DNA of 20,730 bases from Alphaproteobacteria bacterium (GCA_018969935.1 JAGWXJ010000020.1:1-20730), one strand, 5' to 3'. Shown: positions 1 to 7,681, counted from the stretch's first letter. The notes: a model not told the origin generated them from the sequence alone. Translations and numbers: made by a program.

Positions 1-223
1 TTCATCGGCGGGCACCGACTTCCTTGATGACGGTGATACGGCGCTTGCCTACCAAGGCATGGCTGGCCTTGATTTTGCGTTTGATGACGCGCTTTCCTTC
101 TACACGGAGTACAAGTACTTCGCGGTTGATAACGTGAAGGTCCGTACGGTTGCCAACAACTCGTCCGACCTTGATTACGATAGCCATACGGTTTCGGCCG
201 GTTTGCGCTACAGCTTCCACTAA
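1..223 (+). CDS. Outer-membrane beta-barrel protein, C-terminal fragment
   Basis: Only the last 73 codons are present; the 5' end lies outside the window. The frame is open from base 2 to the TAA at 221-223. The translated tail alternates short polar turns with strands rich in aromatic residues (ALAYQGMAGLDFAF, LSFYTEYKYFAV, HTVSAGLRYSFH) and ends on the pattern of a last barrel strand (GLRYSF plus one residue), which resembles the C-terminal signal read by the BAM machinery. This fits the OmpA-like/Msp4-type surface-antigen barrels common in alphaproteobacteria, but the exact family cannot be set from the tail. It ends 10 nt before ctaB on the same strand, where oxidase subunit I might be expected. 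Confidence 0.75.
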   Translation, partial: SSAGTDFLDDGDTALAYQGMAGLDFAFDDALSFYTEYKYFAVDNVKVRTVANNSSDLDYDSHTVSAGLRYSFH

Positions 224-233
224 GGCTGATTGA

Positions 234-1106
234 ATGATGGACATTGCCATCGCCACTGAAACGCGTATTGCGGATTATATCGCCCTGCTCAAGCCGCGGG
301 TGATGAGCCTTGTCGTGTTTTCCGGTGCTTGCGGCATGATGGCGGCCCCCGGGCATATCCACCCGCTTCTGGGCCTTATTGCGTTATTTGCTCTGGCTGT
401 TGGCGCTGGTGCCGCTGGTGCCATCAACATGTGGTATGACCGCGATATCGATGCCGTCATGAACCGTACCAAAAATCGCCCTATCCCTGCGGGGCTTGTT
501 AACCCGTCCGAGGCGCTGGGTTTTGGTATCGCGCTTTCCATCTTTGCCGTCATCCTGATGGCACTGGCGGCCGGCCCCGTTGCTGCGGGTATCCTTGCCT
601 TTGCGAATATCTTTTACAGCATCGTTTATACTGTATGGCTCAAGCGCTCGACGCCCCAAAATATTGTAATTGGCGGCGCTGCAGGCGCATTTCCGCCCAT
701 GATCGGCTGGGTTGCCGTGACGGGGCATATTGATATCGCGGCAATTGTGCTGTTCATGATCATCTTTATCTGGACCCCCCCGCATTTCTGGGCGCTCGCG
801 CTGTTTTCAAGCGATGATTACAAGCGCGCAGGTATCCCCATGATGCCGTGCGTGGCTGGGCCCGAGGCCACCAAACGCCAGATGCTGGCGTATACCATCG
901 TGCTGTTTCCGCTGGCGGTTGCGCCTTATTACCTTGGGGTTGCAGGGGTTGGTTATGCCATATCCGCCGCTTTCCTCGGTTTTCTCTTTATTGTGGCGGC
1001 TTTGCGCGTCATGCAGGAAAAAGAGGTCAGCCGTGCCGCGCGCCAGATGTTCGGCTATTCAATTTTTTATCTTTTCGCCATTTTCACCGCGCTGGTTCTG
1101 TTCTAA
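234..1106 (+). CDS. ctaB: Protoheme IX farnesyltransferase (heme O synthase)
   Basis: This integral inner-membrane UbiA-family prenyltransferase adds a farnesyl group to heme b to make heme O, the precursor of heme A for aa3-type oxidase. The 290-aa product has the family's usual length and about eight or nine hydrophobic segments. The first Asp-rich motif, NMWYDRDID at residues 65-73, is followed by MNRTKNRPIPAG (76-87). The second conserved stretch is YTVWLKRSTPQNIVIGG around 132-148. ATG at 234 is chosen because AAGG overlapping the upstream stop lies 8 nt before it; ATG at 237 is an alternative. It heads a run of oxidase biogenesis genes on the same strand, with the CoxF-like microprotein 9 nt downstream. 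Confidence 0.95.
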   Translation: MMDIAIATETRIADYIALLKPRVMSLVVFSGACGMMAAPGHIHPLLGLIALFALAVGAGAAGAINMWYDRDIDAVMNRTKNRPIPAGLVNPSEALGFGIALSIFAVILMALAAGPVAAGILAFANIFYSIVYTVWLKRSTPQNIVIGGAAGAFPPMIGWVAVTGHIDIAAIVLFMIIFIWTPPHFWALALFSSDDYKRAGIPMMPCVAGPEATKRQMLAYTIVLFPLAVAPYYLGVAGVGYAISAAFLGFLFIVAALRVMQEKEVSRAARQMFGYSIFYLFAIFTALVLF

Positions 1107-1115
1107 ATAAGGGCC

Positions 1116-1238
1116 ATGCCTGAAAGCGAACTCCATACACGCCGCCGTGCCAAGAATTATGCCGTCATGGCGGGCGTAATCGGCTTTATAGCCCTTGTCT
1201 TTATTGTCACCGTATTGCGCATGAGCGTGCACCCATGA
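1116..1238 (+). CDS. CoxF-like oxidase assembly microprotein (40 aa)
   Basis: This short gene lies between ctaB and the dehydrogenase. It encodes 40 residues: a basic N-terminus (HTRRRAKNYAVMAG), one hydrophobic helix (GVIGFIALVFIVTVLRM) and a very short tail (SVHP). Size, topology and position after ctaB match the small single-pass CoxF-type proteins in alphaproteobacterial oxidase operons, probably assembly factors of aa3 oxidase; their exact role is poorly defined. The start ATG follows GGGCC, a weak ribosome site, 9 nt after the ctaB stop. The stop overlaps the next start as ATGA (1235-1238), implying translational coupling. The gene is inferred from reading the sequence and family resemblance, not from an alignment. 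Confidence 0.8.
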   Translation: MPESELHTRRRAKNYAVMAGVIGFIALVFIVTVLRMSVHP

Positions 1239-1996
1239 CCTACAAGCCACACTGTGTCCTGATTACCGGTGCTACGGGTGATTTCGGTCGCGCGTTTGTC
1301 GACCGTTTTGCCGCCATCGGCAGCAAAATCATTGTCCACGGGCGCGATGCCAAAAAGGTGGACGCGATTGTGAAGGCCCTCAAGGTGCCTGCTTACGGCA
1401 TGGTTTGCGACATTACGGATACCAAAGGTATTGCAGCGGCTATTGATGCCATTCCCGATGCATTCAAGGATATCGACCTTTTGGTGAACAATGCCGGCGG
1501 GGCGCTTGGCCTTGAAAAGGCCCAAGAGGCCAATCTGACTGATTGGGACGCCATGATCGATATGAACGTGCGCGGGCTTGTGCATATGACACGCCACATC
1601 CTGCCACGTATGGTTGCGGCCAAGCGCGGGCATATCATCAATATCGGGTCCACGGCCGGCAACTGGCCTTACCCCGGCGGGCATGTCTACTGTGCCGCCA
1701 AGGCGTTTGTACGCCAGTTCTCGCTGGCCATCCGTGCGGATTTGCAGGGCACGCACTGCCGCGTAACCAATGTCGAGCCGGGGATGGTTGAAACGCAGTT
1801 TTCACTCGCCCGTTTCAAGGGTGATGAGGCGCGCGCCAAGTCGGTTTATGCCAATACGACGCCCCTCAAGGCCGAGGATATCGCCGAGGCGGTTTTCTGG
1901 TGTGCAACGTGCCCGCCGCACATGAACGTCAATTCCATTGAAATCATGCCGACGACGCAAAGCTTCTCGCCCCTTGCGGTCGAGCGTTTTGCCTGA
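1235..1996 (+). CDS. ydfG: YdfG-like SDR family NADP-dependent oxidoreductase
   Basis: A 253-aa classical short-chain dehydrogenase, probably cytosolic. Visible motifs are the Rossmann glycine motif TGATGDFG (11-18), NNAG (85-88), Asn111, Ser139 and the catalytic YxxxK (Tyr152, Lys156). HGRD at 35-38 places an Arg after strand 2, which favours NADP. The C-terminal stretch (VNSIEIMPTTQSF) closely resembles YdfG, which oxidises serine, allo-threonine and 3-hydroxy acids such as 3-hydroxypropionate. The gene is locked into the oxidase operon by a 4-nt overlap with the CoxF-like gene and a TGATG overlap with ctaG, although no link between this enzyme and oxidase assembly is established. The substrate is inferred from resemblance only. 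Confidence 0.88.
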   Translation: MTYKPHCVLITGATGDFGRAFVDRFAAIGSKIIVHGRDAKKVDAIVKALKVPAYGMVCDITDTKGIAAAIDAIPDAFKDIDLLVNNAGGALGLEKAQEANLTDWDAMIDMNVRGLVHMTRHILPRMVAAKRGHIINIGSTAGNWPYPGGHVYCAAKAFVRQFSLAIRADLQGTHCRVTNVEPGMVETQFSLARFKGDEARAKSVYANTTPLKAEDIAEAVFWCATCPPHMNVNSIEIMPTTQSFSPLAVERFA

Positions 1997-2583
1997 TGAA
2001 TAACGACGAACTGACCCGAAAGAACATACGGGCGGGGCTTATCCTGCTTGGCGTGATATTCGGTATGCTGGCCCTCAGTTTCGCGTCCGTGCCCCTTTAC
2101 CGCCTGTTTTGTCAGGTCACGGGTTTTGGCGGGACCCCCAATATCGACCCCAATGCCAAGGCCGAGCGCGTGCTGGAGCAAACCATCACCATCCGCTTCA
2201 ATGCGGATGTGGCTCAGGGGATGCCATGGGAGTTCAAGGCTGAAACACCTTCCGTGACCCTGAAAATAGGGGAGAAGGGATTTACATCGTTTTTCGCGCG
2301 GAACCTGACATCCGAACCCGTGGAGGGGACGGCGATTTTCAACGTTTTGCCCGAGGCCGCGGGCCGTTATTTCCACAAAACCCAGTGTTTTTGCTTTGGC
2401 CGCCAAAGCCTTGAGGGCAAGGGGGAGGCGCATATGCCCGTGGCCTTCTTCATAGACCCCGCCATTCTGGATGATCCGGACCTTAAAGGCGTTAACACTT
2501 TAACCCTTTCGTACACGATGTTCAGGGCGGATTCGGAAGCCCTTGAGAATGCCTTGCAAGCCATTTACAATTCAGGCAAATAA
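1996..2583 (+). CDS. ctaG: Cytochrome c oxidase assembly protein CtaG/Cox11
   Basis: This membrane-anchored copper chaperone delivers Cu to the CuB site of oxidase subunit I on the periplasmic side. The 195-aa product has an N-terminal transmembrane anchor (about residues 12-34), the conserved SVPLYRLFCQVTGFGGT (31-47) with Cys39, and the copper-binding CFCF motif with Cys131 and Cys133 within FHKTQCFCFGRQ. The family's usual length is 180-200 aa. The start overlaps the dehydrogenase stop by one base (TGATG), so translation is probably coupled. Oxidase subunit III begins 24 nt downstream. Confidence 0.95.
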   Translation: MNNDELTRKNIRAGLILLGVIFGMLALSFASVPLYRLFCQVTGFGGTPNIDPNAKAERVLEQTITIRFNADVAQGMPWEFKAETPSVTLKIGEKGFTSFFARNLTSEPVEGTAIFNVLPEAAGRYFHKTQCFCFGRQSLEGKGEAHMPVAFFIDPAILDDPDLKGVNTLTLSYTMFRADSEALENALQAIYNSGK

Positions 2584-2607
2584 TTCGGAATAATCAAGGA
2601 ACCTACT

Positions 2608-3471
2608 ATGGCCGATACCATCGAATACACATCCAGCGGCAAGCCGCACCCTTACCATCTTGTCCGCCCCAGCGTATGGCCCATGGTGGGATCCATTGCT
2701 GCTGGCGTGCTTGCCATGCTGATGGTGCTGTTCATGCATAACGGCGATATGACGCTGCTTGGCACCAAGGTTGGTGTATGGGGCCCGCTTCTTGGCCTTG
2801 TCGGTGTTGTGGCCGTCATGTTCTTCTGGTGGAAGGACGTTGTTTTCGAAGCCGTTACAGAAAAAGTGCATACCGATGTCGTCAAAATCGGTTTCCGCTT
2901 CGGCATGATGTTGTTCATCGCTTCGGAAGTGATGTTCTTCGTGGCGTTTTTCTGGGGCTTTATCGGTGCCGCCCTTTACCCGCACGGCGGTGTTTGGCCG
3001 CCTGAAGGTGTGCACACCATCAACCCGTTCGATCTGCCTTTCCTGATGACGATGATCCTGCTGCTTTCGGGCTGCACCGTTACGTGGGCGCACCATGAAA
3101 TCATCGAAGGCCGCACAAGCGAAGCCGTCAAGGCGCTGGCCGTTACGGTTGGCCTTGGCGCGGTGTTCCTTTGCTTCCAGGCCTACGAATATGCGCATGC
3201 GCCGTTTGGTTTCAAGGATGGTATCTTCCCGTCCGCATTCTTCATGGCTACTGGTTTCCACGGCTTCCACGTGCTTGTCGGCACGCTGTTCCTTGCCGTT
3301 TGCCTGTTCCGCACCATGAAGGGCCACTTCAAGCCCGAAAGCCATTTCGGTTTCGAGGCCGCCGCATGGTACTGGCACTTCGTTGACGTAGTGTGGCTGT
3401 TCCTGTTTGTTGCGGTCTACTACTGGGGCGGCGGTTCGGCCGAGCACCACGAAGTCCACGGGCTTATCTAA
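2608..3471 (+). CDS. ctaE: Cytochrome c oxidase subunit III
   Basis: A 287-aa polytopic protein of the heme-copper oxidase subunit III family, with about seven predicted helices. Conserved stretches include the N-terminal HPYHLVRPSVWPM, then FRFGMMLFIASEVMFFVAFF, WPPEGV near residue 130, a WAHHEII segment, FHGFHVLVG, and AAWYWHFVDVVWLFLF near the C-terminus. Subunit III binds lipid and stabilises proton uptake and turnover of the aa3 core. AAGGA lies 8 nt upstream of the ATG. The stop is directly followed by the TTG of the DUF983 gene. Subunits I and II are not encoded in this window. Confidence 0.96.
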   Translation: MADTIEYTSSGKPHPYHLVRPSVWPMVGSIAAGVLAMLMVLFMHNGDMTLLGTKVGVWGPLLGLVGVVAVMFFWWKDVVFEAVTEKVHTDVVKIGFRFGMMLFIASEVMFFVAFFWGFIGAALYPHGGVWPPEGVHTINPFDLPFLMTMILLLSGCTVTWAHHEIIEGRTSEAVKALAVTVGLGAVFLCFQAYEYAHAPFGFKDGIFPSAFFMATGFHGFHVLVGTLFLAVCLFRTMKGHFKPESHFGFEAAAWYWHFVDVVWLFLFVAVYYWGGGSAEHHEVHGLI

Positions 3472-3831
3472 TTGTATCTTTCGCCTACACCTATCGAGGC
3501 AGGCCTCAGGCGCGTATGCCCGCGCTGCGGCAAGGGCAAGCTGTTCAAGGCTGGTCTGACCCTCGAGGTTGTTGAAACGTGTAGCGATTGCAATTTGGCG
3601 CTTGCCCGCAACGATAGTGGCGACGGGCCTGCCGTATTCATGGTTTTTATCCTCGGGGCCTTGTTGGTGCCAGCAGCCTTGCTACTGGATGCACTTGTAT
3701 CGCCGCCGTTGTGGTTCCATGCCGTAATATGGACTATCGCGGCTCTGGGCATTTGTGTTTTTTCAATGCAGCCCATCAAAGCCTACGTCGTTGCCCTCCA
3801 GTTTAAGCACCGCCCGCAAACGTGGGAATAG
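3472..3831 (+). CDS. DUF983 family zinc-ribbon membrane protein
   Basis: A 119-aa protein with two CxxC pairs at the N-terminus (CPRCGKGKLF, Cys16 and Cys19; CSDCN, Cys37 and Cys40), typical of a small zinc ribbon. Two hydrophobic helices follow (about 55-75 and 82-100). This is the DUF983 family, regularly found next to ctaE and SURF1 in alphaproteobacterial oxidase operons; its biochemical role is not known. The only plausible start before the first CxxC is TTG at 3472, immediately after the ctaE stop with no spacer. The ribosome may therefore re-initiate on arriving from ctaE. Confidence 0.88.
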   Translation: MYLSPTPIEAGLRRVCPRCGKGKLFKAGLTLEVVETCSDCNLALARNDSGDGPAVFMVFILGALLVPAALLLDALVSPPLWFHAVIWTIAALGICVFSMQPIKAYVVALQFKHRPQTWE

Positions 3832-3885
3832 TTCGGTTGACTTAGGGCCCTTGTAAAAAAATGAAGCCGTGGGATAATTCCTTCC

Positions 3886-4602
3886 GTGCAAGTTAAACCA
3901 ACAGCCCCGAAAAACCTGACTGCCGGCATCGTTACCGCGATTGTCGTGCTGGTGTTTCTTAAACTGGGCTTCTGGCAGCTTGACCGCCTTCACTGGAAGG
4001 AAGGGCTTATCAAATCCATCGAGGCCGAGAAATCGGTTGATCCTTCTGCCGTGCCGCTTAACCAGCTGGTCGATAGCGTTGCCTATAACCTGCATCGCGG
4101 ATTCTTGACTGGCGTGTGGGCGCAGGACAAGAACATGAAGGTCGGCCCCCAGATGATGGACGGCGAGCTTGGCTACTGGATTGTAACGCCGCTTGTGTTG
4201 AACAGCGGTATGGCTGTGATGGTCAACCGTGGCTGGGTGCCCGAAAAAATGGCCGTCATCATGATGGATACGAACCCACCCAAGGGGATCATGACGGTGC
4301 GCGGCATGCTGCGCACGACCGACGAAGACGGGCAAATGGTTGGCGATGACTGGAAAAGCTGGCGCGGCCTTAATGTTGACCGTATGTCGATTGGTGCAGG
4401 TTTCAACAACCATGCAAGCCTTGCGTTTTTTATGGAGGGTAGCACCCCGCCTGATGAAAGCGTGCTAAAACCCGCGCCTGCGCTTACAAACATGCGCAAC
4501 GAGCATTTGAACTATTCAATCTTCTGGTTCGGGATGGCTGTCCTGACGGTCGTTTTATTCGTACTGGGCAGCGTTGTGCCTAATCTTCCAAAAAAGCATT
4601 GA
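3886..4602 (+). CDS. SURF1 family oxidase assembly protein
   Basis: SURF1 (Shy1) proteins help insert heme a into oxidase subunit I. The 238-aa product has the expected topology: an N-terminal helix (about 14-32), a periplasmic domain, and a C-terminal helix (about 210-230). Signatures are LGFWQLDRLHWKE just after the first helix, VNRGWVP in the middle, and LNYSIFWFGMA at the second helix. No ATG is available near the first helix in this frame, so GTG at 3886 is taken as start; the ribosome site is weak. It follows the DUF983 gene by 54 nt. Its last 23 bases overlap the convergent SCP2-like gene. Confidence 0.92.
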   Translation: MQVKPTAPKNLTAGIVTAIVVLVFLKLGFWQLDRLHWKEGLIKSIEAEKSVDPSAVPLNQLVDSVAYNLHRGFLTGVWAQDKNMKVGPQMMDGELGYWIVTPLVLNSGMAVMVNRGWVPEKMAVIMMDTNPPKGIMTVRGMLRTTDEDGQMVGDDWKSWRGLNVDRMSIGAGFNNHASLAFFMEGSTPPDESVLKPAPALTNMRNEHLNYSIFWFGMAVLTVVLFVLGSVVPNLPKKH

Positions 4603-4882
4603 GCTTCATGGCAAGGCCCATCGGGCCTTTTATCTTCAGCTTGCCTGTCAGGTAAGCCACATTCGGGTCCTTGGTGCCGTTGAGTAGGCCTGAAAGCGTA
4701 TCCTTGGAAAGAAGCAGCGTTAGCGTTGCCTCGCCATCCTCGGTTTTGATGACGCCGGGGCGTTTGGTTGCGTCAACGTGCAAAATGCCGTCCGGCCCCA
4801 TGTCGAACTTCACGGTGGCCTTGAATTCCGGATGCAATTTCATCTTTTCATGAAATTTGGCGATGATCGGTTCGAGTGACAT
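4580..4882 (-). CDS. SCP2 sterol-binding domain protein
   Basis: A stand-alone 100-aa SCP2 domain, without signal peptide or membrane helix, so probably cytosolic. SCP2 folds bind lipids or acyl chains in a hydrophobic tunnel; bacterial single-domain versions are mostly uncharacterised. Features fitting the family are the amphipathic N-terminal helix (LEPIIAKFHEKMK), strand-rich centre, LTLLLSKDTLSGLLNG, and a C-terminal segment typical of SCP2 (YLTGKLKIKGPMGLAMKL, residues 76-93). GGAAGG lies about 9 nt before the ATG. It is convergent with SURF1 (23-nt overlap) and divergent from ispE with 51 nt between starts. Confidence 0.88.
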   Translation of the reverse strand: MSLEPIIAKFHEKMKLHPEFKATVKFDMGPDGILHVDATKRPGVIKTEDGEATLTLLLSKDTLSGLLNGTKDPNVAYLTGKLKIKGPMGLAMKLNAFLED

Positions 4883-4933
4883 TTCGTTTTTCCTTCCTTT
4901 GTCATCTTATCATGAAATGTTAAAAGCTGGTTT

Positions 4934-5761
4934 ATGAGGTTTTTTGCATCCGCGAAGGTCAATCTTACGCTGCGCATCGTCGGGCGCCGGGCGGACGGTT
5001 ACCATTTGCTACAATCGCTGATGGCCCCGACCGATATGGGCGATGTACTGCATATCGAGCCCGCAGAGGGCTATATGCTGCGCGTGGAGGGGCCTTATGC
5101 CCATCATGCCCCTGCGGGGGAAGGCAACCTTGTCACGTGTGCCGTACGCGCGATGGAGGCAAAGGCCGTGCGCCCTGCCGGTATGGATGTGCGCCTGCGT
5201 AAAAACGTGCCCGCAGGGGCAGGGCTTGGTGGCGGGTCAGCCGATGCGGCGGCTGCTATGCATGCCCTCAATGCGTTATGGGGCAGCCCATTTGATATGG
5301 ATGCGTTATGCGCCATAGGCCTGGGGCTTGGGGCCGAATTGCCGTTTATGCTGCGCGGTGTGCCCGCACGGGTTGAAGGCATAGGCGAAGTGCAAGTGCC
5401 CGCAAGCGGCATAGGTGCTTTGCCTGCCGTGCTGGTGTGGCCAAATGCCGTGTTGCCCACGGCAGAAGTTTTCAAGGCGTACCGTGAAAACGGCAAGGCT
5501 TTTTCAAGCCCACACACCGACATCGATATTGCTAGCGGTATGAATGACCTTACGGACGCCGCTAAGCTTTTGTGCCCCGCGATTGCTGGCGCGCTTGAGG
5601 CGCTGGGAGGGGCCGTATATGCGCGCATGAGCGGTTCAGGCTCTGCCTGTTTCGGGGTTTATGCAGATATGGACAGTGCGATGGACGCGGCGCAAAAAAT
5701 TTCAGGCGCGAAACCCGACTGGTGGGCCCGCGCCTGCATGATCAACCCCAAGGGGATATAA
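4934..5761 (+). CDS. ispE: 4-diphosphocytidyl-2-C-methyl-D-erythritol kinase
   Basis: This GHMP-family kinase phosphorylates CDP-methylerythritol in the cytosolic MEP pathway to IPP and DMAPP. The 275-aa product has the expected length and motifs: AKVNLTLRIVGRRADGYH (7-24) with the conserved Lys8, the ATP-binding glycine loop PAGAGLGGGSADAAAAM (93-109), and the C-terminal MSGSGSACFGVY. One oddity is that the motif usually reading GADVP, which carries the catalytic Asp (Asp141 in E. coli), here reads GAELP, with Glu135 at that place. ATG at 4934 is the only start ahead of the conserved N-terminus; the ribosome site is weak (AGCTGG). Divergent from the SCP2 gene and convergent with the SEL1 gene, 3 nt apart. 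Confidence 0.94.
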   Translation: MRFFASAKVNLTLRIVGRRADGYHLLQSLMAPTDMGDVLHIEPAEGYMLRVEGPYAHHAPAGEGNLVTCAVRAMEAKAVRPAGMDVRLRKNVPAGAGLGGGSADAAAAMHALNALWGSPFDMDALCAIGLGLGAELPFMLRGVPARVEGIGEVQVPASGIGALPAVLVWPNAVLPTAEVFKAYRENGKAFSSPHTDIDIASGMNDLTDAAKLLCPAIAGALEALGGAVYARMSGSGSACFGVYADMDSAMDAAQKISGAKPDWWARACMINPKGI

Positions 5762-5764
5762 CGC

Positions 5765-7681
5765 TTACTCGTTTGCGGTGCTTTCTTTCAGCATGCGCGT
5801 GAGAAGGTCGGTTGTAGGTTTGCCATCTTCACCGATATCCGATTTTTTCTCGTATTTCTTGATCGAGTCCACTGTCTTCTGGCTCATTGCGCCATCTTCA
5901 GGGCCATCATACATTTCACGGCGGGTCAGCTGTTCCTGAATCTGGGCTACCAGAAGCTGGTCATCGCCGGGGATAAGTTCGGCGAGTTCGGGCATTAGCT
6001 TGTCCAGCGTTTCGTTGATGGCGGTGGCGGGTACGCCAGCGGGTTCAACGTTATCGGGTTTCGTGACCAGTTTGGTAAGGGATGTGCCGTCGGGCAGGAA
6101 GCCTGCCTTTTCCGATGGTACGTTCATGCGCTTGGCCAGTTGGTCGAGGGCGTTGCGGGCTTCGATGCTGCCGCCTTCCGAGCCTACGCGGTACCACATC
6201 ATGGCCTGTTGGGGCTTGGGTTCCGACAGGAGGCCGTTTTCAAGGATGAGGCCAAGGTTGTAGGCCGCTTCCGTGATGCCCGCGAGCGCTGCTTTCTGGA
6301 AGAAGCCTGCCGCAAGCTGCGGGTTGTATTTGGTGCCAATGCCTTCAATATAGGCGATGCCGAGGTTGTATTGTGCCTCGGGGTGGCCTTTGACGGCGGC
6401 CAAACGGTACCAATCAAGGGCTATCTGGATGTTCTTTTCAACGCCCAGGCCCTGATGGTGCAGGACGCCAAGGTTGTAAGCGGCGTTGGCAACGCCGGCA
6501 TCAGCGGCCTGATGGAACCAGTAGGCCGCGCGTTTGTAATCCTGCTTCACGCCCGAGCCAGCCGTATAAAGGGCTGCCAAGTCATGTTGCGCTTCGGCTA
6601 CGCCCGCGTAGGCTTTGTCCTGCAATTCCTTGAGGCTGTCGGTCAGCGATGCATCACGCGGCGGGGCGGCTACGGGAGGGATGAGCTCAGCCTGATCGGG
6701 CTGTGCTTCGGCTGTTGCAGCAGGTTTGGTTTGGGGTAACGGGTCACCTGCGGCGGTTACCTTCGGTTTATCGGCTTCGGCCTCAGCGGCAGCGGCTACA
6801 GCGTTTTCATCCAGTTTTTTCAGCGAAAGCTGGAGGGGTTGAAGCGTACCGTTTTTGAGATCAATGCGGGCAAGGCTGCCATCGGCCATAACGGCGACTG
6901 CATTCTGGTTGCCATTCTGGAAGCTGGTGCTTGCAAGCCAGCCGAAGCCAAGGGCGGCCACAAGGGCCAGCATGGCAACACTGGTGTTAAGCTTCATGGG
7001 GGTGGACCACCATGACGTGTTCGAGGGTTCATCAAGCACGATGGATTGCAAATCGGCTGCGGCAGGCGTGAGATAGCTGGAGCGCGTAGGCGCGGGCAGG
7101 GCCTGCACTTCGCCCGTTGCCGATAGCATGGGCATGCCTGTTTTTTCGGCCATCGTCTGGTCGGTCAGCAGGACCATTGCTTTGGCCTGTAGGGCGGTTT
7201 GGGCTTCGGCGGCTACGGCCTCAAGCCTTTCCATGCGGCGCTGCATGCGCGTGCGTTTTTGTTCATCCGCTTCCAGTTTGCGCGTGAGCTTGAGGGTGCT
7301 GGCCTGTGCCTCGCGCAGTTTTTCCTCAAGGCGTTCCTGACGGTTTTTGGATTGCTCGGACTCGTTGTGCTGTTCATCCATCTTACGGCGGGTTTCAGCG
7401 AGTTCCTTGCGGTTTTCCTGCAATTCGCGCTCGAGGCGCTGTTGCATCTGGCGCGTTTCCTCGACCAGTTTTTTCAGTACGTCGCGCTCGGCTTCCGACT
7501 TGATGAGTTTGATGCCGAGTGTATCCAATGCGGCCTTGACCTGATCGGAGCTTGTGGCCGGTGCCGACAGGTTCGTATTGCTGACGGGGAAGGGGCGTGC
7601 CGCCGAAGTTGGCGATGTTGCCGTTGTTGTCGCCTTTGTGTCTTTTGAAAGCGATGTGGGCGCGGTGTTGGTTGGGCGCAT
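5765..7681 (-). CDS. PodJ-like coiled-coil, transmembrane, SEL1-repeat and peptidoglycan-binding-like protein
   Basis: A 638-aa protein in four parts. A long charged coiled coil spans about 60-165 (runs such as ETRQMQQRLERELQENRKE) after a Thr/Ser/Ala-rich N-terminus. One transmembrane helix follows (about 233-252), then an Ala/Pro-rich linker, about four SEL1 repeats (about 358-515; repeated AAYNLGVLHHQGLGV-type units), and a C-terminal peptidoglycan-binding-1-like segment (about 575-632). This order resembles the Caulobacter polarity factor PodJ: cytoplasmic coiled coil, periplasmic SEL1. A role in polar localisation or wall-linked scaffolding is inference. ATG at 7681 is preferred over 7705 because AGAGGG lies 7 nt upstream, while 7705 has no ribosome site. 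Confidence 0.82.
   Translation of the reverse strand: MRPTNTAPTSLSKDTKATTTATSPTSAARPFPVSNTNLSAPATSSDQVKAALDTLGIKLIKSEAERDVLKKLVEETRQMQQRLERELQENRKELAETRRKMDEQHNESEQSKNRQERLEEKLREAQASTLKLTRKLEADEQKRTRMQRRMERLEAVAAEAQTALQAKAMVLLTDQTMAEKTGMPMLSATGEVQALPAPTRSSYLTPAAADLQSIVLDEPSNTSWWSTPMKLNTSVAMLALVAALGFGWLASTSFQNGNQNAVAVMADGSLARIDLKNGTLQPLQLSLKKLDENAVAAAAEAEADKPKVTAAGDPLPQTKPAATAEAQPDQAELIPPVAAPPRDASLTDSLKELQDKAYAGVAEAQHDLAALYTAGSGVKQDYKRAAYWFHQAADAGVANAAYNLGVLHHQGLGVEKNIQIALDWYRLAAVKGHPEAQYNLGIAYIEGIGTKYNPQLAAGFFQKAALAGITEAAYNLGLILENGLLSEPKPQQAMMWYRVGSEGGSIEARNALDQLAKRMNVPSEKAGFLPDGTSLTKLVTKPDNVEPAGVPATAINETLDKLMPELAELIPGDDQLLVAQIQEQLTRREMYDGPEDGAMSQKTVDSIKKYEKKSDIGEDGKPTTDLLTRMLKESTANE

Noticed and set aside
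2572..3459. Long minus-strand reading frame opposite ctaE
   Set aside because: The encoded chain is rich in His, Arg and Glu without any domain, as expected for a mirror of a high-GC third-position gene; ctaE is unambiguous.
3837..3866. Possible sigma-70 promoter (TTGACT) before SURF1
   Set aside because: No acceptable -10 box at 16-18 bases; the 54-nt gap is compatible with continued operon transcription.
6140..6739. Plus-strand reading frame of 199 codons inside the SEL1 gene
   Set aside because: Lies opposite the SEL1 repeats, has no ribosome site or recognisable motif, and follows the codon bias of the real strand.
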